From Apricaphanius iberus (taxonomy: Eukaryota; Chordata; Actinopteri; Cyprinodontiformes; Aphaniidae): a stretch of 64,000 bases of DNA. The DNA lies in the NCBI GenBank assembly GCA_028564705.1, contig JAPXFQ010001406.1, forward strand, positions 1-64,000, in the 5' to 3' direction. Under the pieces are notes generated by a model, which searched no databases, was not told the DNA's origin, and worked only from the letters and a program-made list of their open reading frames with translations. Shown here one piece after another: positions 19,688-29,700 of this stretch. Made by a program: the position numbers and the translations under genes. Position 1 is the first letter of the stretch. Each line of letters starts with the position of its first letter.

Positions 19688-20536
19688 GAGACTGCCCACG
19701 TCAAAGTTTTCAATGACATCGGCATAAATACAGACAGCGGCAGAACCACAGTTCTGGTTCTGTTGGACCTCAGTGCAGCGTTTGACCCTGTTGATCACAA
19801 AATATTACTGGAACAATTGGAGAGCTGGATCGGACTCACCTGTACAGCATTTCAATGGTTTGAATATTACCTCAAAATAGGCCGTTATTTGTGTCCATTG
19901 GAAATTTCTCATCAGAACAAACAGAAATCACATGTTGCGTCCCCCAGGGCTCCACCCTGGGACCCCTCCTGTTCAATATTTATATGCTCCTACTAACCAA
20001 GATTATAGCAGCCAATCAGATAAGTTACCATAACTATGCAGATGACACACAGCTATACATTACATTGTCACCAGGTGACTTTGATTCTATCCAGACCTTA
20101 AATGAATGCATTGAACAAATCAACGACTGGATGTCCTGTAACTTTCTCCAGCTAAACAGAAACAAAACAGAAGTAATTGTTTTTTGATCTAAGGAGGAGC
20201 CATACAGAGTCCGCACACAGCTTCAGCTAATTCAACTAAAAATGACTCATCAGGCCCGTAATCTAGGTGTAATAATGGACTCAGACCTGAAACTCCAGGG
20301 TCACATAAAGGCAATAACAAGGTCAGCTTTCTATCACCTGAAGAACATTTCTAGGATTACAGGACTGATGTCACAAAAGGATCCATGCGTTTATCTTTAG
20401 TCAGATTGATTACTGCAACAGTGTCCTCACAGGTCTACCTAAAAAAGCAATCAGACAACTGCAGCTGATCCAGAACGCCTCTGCCCGTGTTTTCACTAGA
20501 ACTAGGAAAGTAGAACACATCACCCCAGTTCTTAAA
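19688..20536 (+). pseudogene. L2 ORF2, part 2: RT catalytic core
   Basis: Resumes after the Gypsy fragment with TVLVLLDLSAAFDPVDH, the first catalytic Asp block (canonical F-D-x-V-D-H). [15 protein letters not shown] follows after a one-base shift, then the YADD active site at 20035-20046 and [11 protein letters not shown] with a TGA. Beyond that, in another frame, come ARNLGVIMDSDLKLQGHIKA and SAFYHLKNISRITGLM, the thumb region. The coding sequence is cut at about 20536 by the second insertion. All RT landmarks are present, but at least three frame breaks make it inactive. Confidence 0.78.
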
Positions 20537-21745
20537 GGGATACTTCCGTATTTAGCATTAAGCTTTGTATCAGTAGAAAAGCAGCAGTATTTTTCGAATG
20601 ACCGTGTCCCCCCCCTCCCATATCCCCCTAAGAGGAGAGATTTGTGCATTTTTAGGCTTGAAAAAAGTACTCAGATGATGCAAAAATCGTTATTTTGCGT
20701 CATCTGAGTATTTTATGGCCAGAGGCATTGAACTACAGCCAGTATTGAGTGCTAGTCCCGCATGTTTTCACCACACCCATATGGGGAGGGATCCCACTCA
20801 CAGAAAGTAAACGTGTCGTGTCCGCCGTCTTTCTGTAGAAGCTAAGCTAACAGACTCTTGCTGGAGAAAGTTTGAATAGTAGCCTAATCATAATGGAAGG
20901 TAGTTTTGAAGTTGAAATGGCAGAAGGGGATTTTGAAGATGTGTTGCGAGAATCGGATGCTTGTGGCTACACCGATGAACAGTTGCGGATGAACCACACA
21001 TGGATAGGGGGTCCTAGAAACCTACTTCAGGATCCCGAAGATCAAATGGAAACGGCAGCCAAAGCCCGCATGGACAAATAGACGGCTTAATGTAAAATTA
21101 GTATTTTGTTTGTTTTTCTTTTTGTTACTAAGCCGTCATGTACTGAGTTTGTACACCCGGAATTATCATAGCATTCTTCCCACGAAGTCAGCTGAGCTAT
21201 TGTTGTTACATTAACATATATTCTAGCATACTGTAGGTGGAAGTAGTTTGCATTGCTAACGTTGAGCCTACTGTTTTGTAGACAATATCGTCTAACAGCC
21301 TACCGTCACTTTGAGTGGGTCCTGCAAGGCGAGAGACTTGGCAAAGGCTGATGTCTAGTTTTGCCTACCTGTGTTGTTTTGGACATCAGACGAAGATACC
21401 CCGCTCCTGACGGTAATACTGTGGATATATCAGGAAACTACTGAAGCTATCGAAAAGCTTTGAGTGTTAATATTATTTTTTTTACTTTTTAAATAAAAGT
21501 TATAAATCACATTTGTTGTGTTGTTTGTTATAAACCTTTAGTGTTGTTATACTGGAGTATATATTAACCTAAAGAATTTATCGGCTTAGAGAAATAGTGA
21601 TTTCAATTGAAGGAAAAAAATCATATGCAGAGCTACTACGCGACTCTTGTTGACATCTTTTTAATGAGAAAGTCTAAGTTGTGTAATATATATTATGCTC
21701 ACTTTTTTATCCCAAAATAAATTCTAAAGAACAGAAATAACCCAG
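20537..21745. mobile_element. Unclassified insertion in the L2
   Basis: About 1.2 kb interrupts the L2 thumb region and its C-terminal end. The left edge reads GGGATACTTCCGTATTTAGC. Contents are a strong hairpin at 20668-20710, a short CDS at 20893-21081 and AT-rich 3' sequence. I saw no inverted ends or clear target duplication; some L2 sequence is missing across the joint. The left-edge wording is familiar from fish DNA transposons, but I cannot name the family. Confidence 0.5.
20893..21081 (+). CDS. Small acidic ORF, unknown
   Basis: 62 codons from ATG (20893) to TAG, reading MEGSFEVEMAEGDFEDVLR and then DACGYTDEQLRMNHTW. It is acidic and hydrophilic, with no signal peptide or membrane segment. 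It sits 180 bp after the hairpin in the insertion. The composition and repeated DFE/EVE wording suggest a real coding start, perhaps the first exon of a transposon protein, but I do not recognise it and nothing coding follows in frame. Confidence 0.4.
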   Translation: MEGSFEVEMAEGDFEDVLRESDACGYTDEQLRMNHTWIGGPRNLLQDPEDQMETAAKARMDK

Positions 21746-21767
21746 GTAGTGGTTCTGTTGGAGATCT

Positions 21768-21968
21768 GTTGTCACTATACCAACCGGGCAGACCACTCAG
21801 GTCCTCCAACTCTAGCTTACTAAACATTCCTAGAATTAGAACTAAACAAGGAGTGGCAGCTTTCAGCTTCTATGCTCCACAAATCTGGAACAAACTTCCA
21901 GAAGAATGCAAAAATGCTGAATCGTTAGGCTCTTTTAAATCAAAGATTAAAACTCAACTATTTTAGCT
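21768..21968 (+). pseudogene. L2 ORF2, part 3: C-terminal end
   Basis: Reads SLYQPGRPLRSSNSSLLNIP, then RIRTKQGVAAFSFYAPQIWN and KLPEECKNAESLGSFKSKIK, with a stop at 21966-21968. This is the conserved C-terminal end of L2/CR1-type ORF2, following the RT thumb. Similar C-terminal scraps occur at 31995 and 36781, so this region seems to survive often as 3' truncation products. Confidence 0.75.
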
Positions 21969-22058
21969 GCCTTTGAGCCCTAAATTGCGTTTTCTGATCA
22001 CTATTTGATTATCGTGGTTTAAGTTTTATTCTTATTTTTTATTTCCTTTTTAACCTAT

Positions 22059-22132
22059 TGTGTTTTATCTGTTTTTAATCTATATAGCATAAAATTGTGT
22101 TTTATCTGTTTTTAATCTATATTGCATAAATT
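22059..22132. repeat. 37-bp tandem duplication in L2 3' UTR
   Basis: Two adjacent units start TGTGTTTTATCTGTTTTTAA at 22059 and 22096 and differ at only about two positions. A recent slippage duplication near the LINE 3' end. Confidence 0.8.
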
Positions 22133-22144
22133 TGTTCCTTAAGG

Positions 22145-25100
22145 ATGATGGAATATTCATGGATTTGGCTCCAAAGATAAAAGGATTAAGATTTTCAATC
22201 ATCTTAAAAGATTGAAGGCAGATGTCGTCTTACTACAGGAGACTCATAAATCAAGCTCAACTGCTAATGATTTAAAAACACCGGAGTATCCTAATATATT
22301 TTTTCCATGCTATAACTCTAGACAGGAGTGGCAATATTGATAAATAAGAATACTAATTTTAAAGTAATAGACATAGTTACAGATCCAGAGGGCAGATTTA
22401 TAATGTTAAAACTATTTATACATAACCAAAAGTTATGTATAGTTAGTGTATATAGTCCAAATGTTTCATACCCTTTTCTCGGTTTTGGCTAATCACATGG
22501 ATTGCTCACTTGTTCTCCGGGGGGACCTCAACTTTGGTTTAAATGAAGAAATAGACAGGCTCAGTACAACAGGAACTCAGCGTACCTGGCATCCATCCAT
22601 CCATCCATCTTCTTAACCGCTTATCCAATTCAGGGTCACGGGGCAGCTGGAGCCTATCCCAGCAATTATCAGGCGTTAGGCAGGGTACACCCTGAACAGG
22701 ACGCCAGTCTGTTGCAGGGCCAACACAGAGAGACAGACAACCATTCACACTCACATTCATTCCTACGGACAATTTAGAATGATCAATTCACCTATCATGC
22801 ATGTTTTTGGACTGTGGGAGGAAGCCGGAGTACCCGGAGAGTACCCACGCATGCACGGGGAGAACATGCAAACTCCATGCAGAAAGACCCTGGACCGGGA
22901 TACGAACCCACGACCTTCTTGCTGCAAGGCAACAGCGCTAACCACTGCGCCACCGTGCAGCCCGCGTACCTGGCAATCCATTGATATAGTTAAACAGTAC
23001 ATGAGCGATCATGGACTTTGCGATGCATGGCGATCTCTTCATCCCAACGACAGAAAATACACTTTTCTCAAATGTCCACCATTCTTATTCTAGATTGGAC
23101 TATTTCTTAGTCAGCAGCTCATTGTTGAATGACATTTCATACACTGAGATACATCCTACAGTTATCAGCTATCACGCTCCTGTTTCTTTAAATCTAGTAA
23201 ATAGAAAAGCAACCATTCAATACAAAAATTGGAGATTTAAAACATCATTACTTAAGGATAGAGAATTTATTAAATATACTGAAAAAGAATGGGCTTCATA
23301 CTTGTAATTTAATGACCTCCCTGGTATGTCGACATCCACTCTCTGGGAGGCAGGGAAGCTGTGATTAGAATAAAAATAATTTCATTCTCATCAAATAAAA
23401 AAGAACAGAAAATAAACATGTTCAGGAATTAGAAGAAACTATCAAATCATTAGAAGCTTCCCTGGATAAAGACAGCTTAAGCAAAATACGCAAAGCAAAA
23501 TTATTAATAAACGGACGCAGTTCTTAATCCAAAGACTTCGAATAGAAAACTTTGAACATAGTAATAAATCAGGTAGCTTCTTAGCTAACCAGGTAAAAAT
23601 AAATAAAGAAAAAACAACTATATCTGCAATCAAAGACCAAATCGAATATAGTATATGATCTTGAATGAATAAACAACACTTTCAAAGAATGCTATGAGAC
23701 TTTATACACCGGAGATAAACCCATCAAATAATGAAATTGAACAATTTCTGGATAAAATAACTCTTCCTAAACTTTCAGACTGTCAAGCAATGGCCCTGGA
23801 TTCACCGCTAACAGTGGCTGAACTCCAGGAGGCCCTTCAAACCATGCCTTATAATAAAGCTCCAGGCCCAGATAGTTTTCCAGTAGAGTTCTATAAAGAA
23901 TTCTGGAATATTCTCACACCAGCATTTCACAAAATGTTAAAGGAAACAAAGGAAAATGGCAGACCACCGCCAAACGTGAACTCTGCCTACATCAATCTAC
24001 TATTAAAACCAGGAAAAGACCCTATGTCTCCTACCAGTTATCGTCCCATTTCTCTAATCAATGTGGATTTTAAAATAATCTGCAAAGATCTTGCAAGAAG
24101 AATAGAGAAAATAACACCTCTTATAATCCATCTTGATCAAACAGGTTTTATAAAAGGGAAGCTCTCCTCCACAAATTCAAGATTAATAGATTTAATAGAT
24201 TATTCCTACTGTAAAAACATCCAAACCAATATATTATCTTTAGATGCAGAAAAAGCATTTGATAGAGTTAACTGTACATTTTTGTTTGCAACCTTACATA
24301 AATTCGGGTTCAGAGATTCTTTTATAAACTGGTTAAAAATATTATACAGCTCCCATACAGCATGTATTAGGACTAATAATCAAACATCATCAAGGTTTTT
24401 TTCTTCAGAGAGGTACCAGGCAGGGATGTCCAGTTTCTCCCTCCCTCTTTGGTATTTTTATTGAACAACTAGCAGCAGCAATCAGGCAAAACTGATCATA
24501 TTAAAGGTATACAATGCAACAAAATAGAACATAAAATTAGTCTGTATGCAGATGATGTACTACTTTTTCTACAGCATTCACAAACCTCTCTCTCTCTGAG
24601 GTAACCGAGTTTATAAAATGTTATTCAAGAGTTTCAGACTATTCCATAAATGGATCAAAATCTACAGTCCTTCCAATTCCGGTCAGGAAATATTACAAAT
24701 TTACTGTAGGTATTGATATCTCGCCAAGACTGGCAGACTTATCAGAGCCAAACTACGTCCCACTTTTAAAACAAGTGGAAGATGATCTTGCTAGATGGAA
24801 AACCCTACCCACATGACTTTTTTGGAAGAGTAGCTACAATAGAAATTATGGTTTTGCCTAGAATCAATTATTTATTCTCGAATATCCCAAACAAATCATC
24901 ACCTGATTGGTTTAGATCTCTTGACTCTTCTGTTTCTAAATTTCTTTGGAAAGATAAACCCCGATGTATCAACTTAAAAACACTGCAGAAGTCCAAAGAT
25001 AAGGGAGGTCTAGATCTACCAAACTTTCGTCATTATTCCTTAGCAAACAGGCTCCAATAGATATCAAGATGGCTAAAACAGAGCTCTCTCGATGAGTCCT

Positions 25101-26141
25101 GGATAGATGTTGAACAAACATTATGCAATAAGATAAAACTTTCAGACCTACCATTTATTAGCCCTATTATTAAAAAAAGAAGAATGTTTTAAAAGTATCA
25201 GTATCAGCTCCTCTCTGACAGCTTGGTGGGAATTTCTTAAAATGACAGAGACCTTACTAGTCCCATGCAGACCTACACCCATCTGGAATAACGCGGACAT
25301 CTTACAAAAAAAAATTATGATAAATTTTCCAAACTGGAGTTGTAAAGGAATACCTGGAGCACAAATTTGATGGTATAGACTTTATCCCATTTAATACACT
25401 GGTTACACAATACGGAATAAACATGAATAAATTCTTAGAATATCAACAAATTAAATCAATTATAAAAAATACATTTAGGCTCAATACGTTAGAATTACAA
25501 ATTCCAGGAAAAGTTTTAGACTTTGTTAATCTTAACCCTCCCAAACTGCTATCTAAAATATGCAAAACATTAAATAGAAAAGCTAAATCAATAGCCCTTC
25601 CTATTTCAAAATGGGAGATGGACTTGTTCATCTCATTTGACAAAAACCTCTGGTCTCAGATTTCTTTAAGAACCTTTACATTTCTTAAAAATCCTAATCT
25701 ATGATTAATACGATATAAAATCCTTTATAGAGTACATTATACAGGCTAACGGATGTTCAAGATGGGTTTTACGCCATCTAATACCTGTTTACTATGTACA
25801 AGCAATCTACCAGACAATAATATTCATGCTTTTTGGTTCTGCCCACCAAGAAATATTGGTACAAGATATGTCAAGACCTATCAAAGTGTCTAAAATGTAA
25901 TATCACACCTTCTCCCACAGTTTTCTTGCCGGGAAATTTAGATGAAGTTACCGTGGATACAAAGTCTATGCAATTAGTTCACATTTCCTCATGCATTGCT
26001 AAGAAAAATATCCTCTTGAATTGGAAAAATAAAAATACTCTGAATATTAATCAATATAGAGATCTCCTTCTGGATTACATTGGTCCAGAAACAGATTCTG
26101 CTTCCACATCTGATCAATCCTTGATCAGCTCCATCAGGTAG
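22145..26141 (+). pseudogene. L1-1 ORF2: endonuclease, RT, C-terminal domain
   Basis: Endonuclease pieces lie at 22145-22575 and 22976-23300 (SRLDYFLVSSSLLND, ISYHAPVSLNL). RT at 23694-24464 has NKAPGPDSFPVEFYKEFW, TSYRPISLINVDFKI, QTGFIKGKLSS and LSLDAEKAFDRV. After a frame shift the YADD active site is at 24545-24556. The C-terminal region continues in fragments (24782-25060, 25423-25704, 25833-26141). ORF2 would nick DNA and copy L1 RNA onto it. Roughly ten frame shifts and stops are spread along the length, so the copy is old and inactive. Confidence 0.78.
22580..22975 (-). mobile_element. Short (GGAT)n-tailed interspersed repeat
   Basis: A 372-bp insertion at 22592-22963 is flanked by a perfect 12-bp target duplication, GCGTACCTGGCA, at 22580-22591 and 22964-22975. 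It reads on minus and ends in a GGAT repeat (seen on plus as CCATCCATCC at its left edge). It includes GAGAACATGCAAACTCC and GGACTGTGGGAGGAAGC, words of one of the most common fish repeats. Target duplication length and microsatellite tail indicate LINE-driven insertion; the exact family name is uncertain. Confidence 0.75.
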
Positions 26142-27530
26142 TGGGGCGGGGCCCTTGATTTTCTTCTGTGGGATGCGGTTGCTGATGTGGAGCTATAGGG
26201 TTGGTGCCGTCTGGAGGGGTTCTTGGGGGTGGACCGCTTGCGGTTGGGCCGGTAGGTGCCATGGCTCTCACCTGGGGTGACTCCTAGTGGCTGAATGCAG
26301 CGCCTTAGGAGGGTTGCACTGGCGGACACGTGTTACTGGCCTGGTGCTGTGCTTCTCTGGGGTGGGTATGGGCTGGGCCTGGGACTCAGGGCTCTGGGGC
26401 ACGCCCCCCAGCCTGTGATCCTGACCGGGGCTTGGCCGGTGGGGGGGGGGGCACTTCCGTCAGTGGGGGTGCTGTGGTCGGCCGGTGGCTGGCGGGTGCT
26501 GCTGCCTTTTCCATCTCCCTGGGCTGGTTCTTGATGCTGGCTCCCTGATGGCCCCTTGCCGTGCCTGCGCGACGGGGTGTCGGCGTCCCGGGTGGGCGGC
26601 GTCTCTGGGCCCGGTCAGCCATATTGGCACTAGTCGTGGCCCCTGGGTCTTGGTCCAAGTACTCTGTGGGGTGCTGGGGTCGGGCCCATGGACCGGTGTC
26701 GGTCAGCCTCCGCGGTGGGCCGGCCAGGTGGTGGGGTGTGGGCTGTTGCATTGGGGGTGCTGGGTTCGGTTGCCTCCCGGCCATCGGGCGGCAATAGCAA
26801 TACTGGTGGCTGTCGGCCTGGGGGGTCGGGCACGCTTCGGTCTGCTCACGGGCCCAGCGCGGTATGTTTGGGGTATCCCAGTTGGTGTTGCACTGGCGGT
26901 GCTGGGGGCCTCTCTTGTTGGCGGGGAGGTGTTTACCATCTAGCACAGGTGGTCGCCCTATTGGGGTGTGCTTGGACGGGGGAGTGTGTGCAGGGGGAGG
27001 GTGGTCTAAACTCAGCCTGGGTGTCTAATGTCCTGTGCTTTGTTAGTAGTCTGAATGTTGGGCTGGATTTAGGTCTCCCCCTGGGATAGGGGCAGGGGGA
27101 TGGCCTGGGCCTCCATGGGGCTTGGTGATGCTGCTGCAGTGGGCCCCGACTTGACGTGCTGGGCCCTCCCACCCCGGGTGGATCGAGCCGAACGTGGGTG
27201 CCTATTGGAGTCAGCAGGGGAGCTGGTTCCCTGGGGATGGCATAGTGTCACCCCAGTCATTTCTTCCCCATCCCCGGACACCTCTGTCCACCTGCTCCTT
27301 CATTCTACCATTGACAAAGACCTTGGGACCTGGGCACGTCACTGGGGTGTGGGATGGAGTTTCCGTCTTTGCTACCCGGTGGCGGCCTGGGTCCAAATTT
27401 TACTGTACAACATAGACACTTACACTTGCAACATTTACATGACACACACACATGTAGGGACCTGGCGGTGGATGCACCTCAGTGCTGGAGGCGAGGCCCC
27501 TTATAAGGATATTAAATAAAAATATATTTG
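26142..27530 (+). other. G-rich L1-1 3' UTR
   Basis: About 1.4 kb of strongly G-biased sequence follows the end of ORF2, with many GGG runs (for example a run of eleven G near 26440) and very few A. It then passes into an AT-rich end with TACACTTGCAACATT and a final AATAAAAATA. Long open frames occur on both strands here only because stop codons are rare in such composition. G-rich 3' UTRs are known in L1 elements. Confidence 0.6.
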
Positions 27531-29099
27531 GCTATTGATAGTAAAGACTGCTTATGGCAGTCAATAAAATTAATAACTTATGGAAAATTATTATTTGGGG
27601 CACCACCTTTATCAGGAATGGTTTTAAATAGCCAAATATCTATATCATTCTCATAATTCTGAAGGAATGAATTTTTTAGCATCTAGTGGTCATACACCTT
27701 GCAATATGTGTGTGTTGAACAAGAAATGACAACTGTTATTTTCCAAACACAAGATTTATTTACACAAAAGAAATGAGAAAAACATTTAATCACTCAAACT
27801 AGTAATAAAAGAACACACTACTGATTAAAATAAATGCATAGTTAAAATAAAGGAACACAAAAGATTAATAATATAATAAAATGAGAAACCATGGATTCTT
27901 ATGTCAGTTCTACATTAATTTGGATGTTTTAAGAAGCAAGGCTTGATCTGCAGATGCTAGAATGAAAAGATGAATTAGTTTCACTAATTATAGGAGAAAT
28001 CAAAACATTCTTTGGATAAAGAGATGTTTGTTAAAATTATCTGGATAAGAGTAATTTAATATTTTAAAGATTACTTAGTTCATGAATTGGTCACCAAATT
28101 AATTTAATTCCAGTATTTGATATAAAAGTAAAGTTCAAAACATGGTTGATAAGATTAGTTTCTGTTCTTAATCTTCTTTGAACCGATCATTATTTGAACA
28201 CATTCGGGGGCTTATGGACTGAATGAAGATCTTGGCCAATGAAATTGAAGCTCTTGTTGGATTGAGCAGCTCAAATTGCAGGACTTAAAAACAACCCTTG
28301 GTCGGGAAAAATTATTTTTTTTTAAACACTGAACACCGAAAGGCCTGGTTTACCCAGAGATAGCAGAATGAAAACAATACAACACCACAAGAAGGGAAAA
28401 ACCTTTAAAAATAGTTAATTCTAGCTAATTTGCCTCTGCCCAAAAAGACCTCTGAACGATTCAGTCTCTGAGTTGCTGCACAACGATGGGTGGTTTAGGG
28501 GGATGGGGCCACGTTAGCCTAGCAGCTAACAATGGCTCTGATCTGGTTAGCTGCAGTGAGAGGTTCCTGGCTTGCAGCTCCATTCAGCTGCGTCTGGCTC
28601 TGGCTGCGTGACGATCGGCCCCCGACATCCACCTTTACAGTACCTTTTTTGGCAGTTTTCAAGCACAGCAATTCCTGTCGGCTCTGTGGCTGTGTGAATG
28701 CAGCTGGTGCTAGGTCCGGCCTCGGCCTACGGGGCTCAGCTCTCAGCTGATTCGAATTCCCACGGCACGCGCCGTTCAGCCCAGTCTCTCTTAGCTCTGA
28801 AACTGAGGGAAGCTTCCGTTGGGCTTCTGAGGATAAAACAATGACTTTGTTTAGCAAGGTTTCGAATTCACCTGGTGTCGGCAGTCTTTGAGCTCCCTAG
28901 AGCTAGTTCATCTAGGGCCTAAGTGTCTTCCTCCGCCTGCAAAGGAATTTTGTTGTTTTGGTTCCCCCCCAAACAAGCTGGCCAAATGCCCCTCGTGAAA
29001 GAGGGCGAGCTGAAGGAAGCGGGCTGTATTTATAGGGCAGGTTAGCGCCACTTGATGGCTGTGTCTGACCCAACAGCGCGTAAGAGGAAGGGAACGTAT
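27531..29099. other. Unassigned stretch, possibly LTR-like
   Basis: AT-rich to about 28400, then mixed. Near 29030 a GTATTTATAGGGC TATA-like motif and near 27600 a TTTGGGGCACCACC phrase could belong to an LTR, but I found no paired copy, no target duplication and no coding content, so no call is made. Confidence 0.25.
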
Positions 29100-29700
29100 G
29101 ATTATCTCTATATGTCTATGTCTACTTGTCAGGTTGGGTGCTTGGCTCCCCTCTGTCCTGGTGCATCTTTTTCTCCTCCGTCACTCCCTGTCGGTTACAG
29201 ATGCCCCTGCCCACTGGTCGATGGTGGCTCTCGATGCCTGAGGCTGAGGGGCCGGATGTGGCCCGGCTCGGTCCTGGTGCATGCCTGGCTGGTCCTGGGT
29301 GGGTCAGTGTGTCGGGCGGCCGGTGTTTCAGGTGCGGGACCCTCCTGCCTTGCGGCGGTGGTGGGGAACCTCTGTCAGCTTATCCATGGTCAGGGCCCCT
29401 GCTGCGGGGTGGGGCGCCCCTGATCCCTGTGGCCTCCAGGTCCTGATCCGGGCCCGACATGGCGTAGCAGGTTTCCGGTGGAGCCCATGGACTCCTCCCT
29501 GCGACCTCCCGAGCCCCAGCATTGCGGCTGTTGGGTGTTCCCCTGAGGCTTCCATCTGTTCCTCTCCTGGTTGGTGGTTAGCCCTGCGCTGGTCCGCCTG
29601 TGGCTCCTGTGCTCTGTGGGGCACTGGACGCATGTGTCTCCTACCTCCTTCATGTCTGCGTCGATACCTGTAGGACGGATTGACGGTTCCTTACACCAGC
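29100..29700 (+). other. GC-rich block resembling a LINE 3' UTR
   Basis: A 600-bp GC-rich, stop-poor block similar in composition to the L1-1 3' UTR. Open frames on both strands lack domain content and are probably compositional. Whether it is homologous to 26.1-27.5 kb cannot be settled by eye. Confidence 0.35.

Larger units (their letters stand above)
15255..22140 (+). mobile_element. L2/CR1-clade LINE with two nested insertions
   Basis: In order: an untranslated leader, ORF1 (coiled coil plus esterase-like domain), then ORF2 endonuclease, RT with YADD, and the C-terminal segment ending in FKSKIKTQLF with a stop at 21966-21968. A 3' UTR with a 37-bp tandem duplication follows. ORF2 is split by a Gypsy fragment at 18614-19687 and by an unclassified insertion at about 20537-21745. 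The 5' boundary is approximate. This looks like a nearly full-length copy, unusual because most LINE copies are 5'-truncated. Confidence 0.75.
22141..27530 (+). mobile_element. L1-1: 5'-truncated L1/Tx1-type LINE
   Basis: ORF2 sequence begins inside the endonuclease (KIFNHLKRLKADVVLLQETH) immediately after the L2 3' UTR and runs to about 26141. A very G-rich 3' UTR and an AATAAAAA end near 27525 follow. It carries its own insertion at 22592-22963. ORF1 is absent, so this is a typical 5'-truncated copy. It is a different L1 subfamily from L1-2, judged by the RT sequences. Confidence 0.75.

Noticed and set aside
18609..19692. GAGAC as a firm Gypsy target duplication
   Set aside because: The right end of the insert is internal RT sequence, not an LTR, so a 5-bp match could be chance or micro-homology.
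26386..27281. Long open frames on both strands in the G-rich block
   Set aside because: Stop codons are rare in this composition, several frames are open at once, and none has domain content; this is the L1-1 3' UTR.
27531..29099. Solo LTR or foamy-like LTR
   Set aside because: Only a TATA-like motif and one suggestive phrase; no paired copy, no borders, no target duplication.
29126..29673. Overlapping Cys/Gly/Pro-rich open frames
   Set aside because: Same compositional effect in a GC-rich block; no conserved motif.
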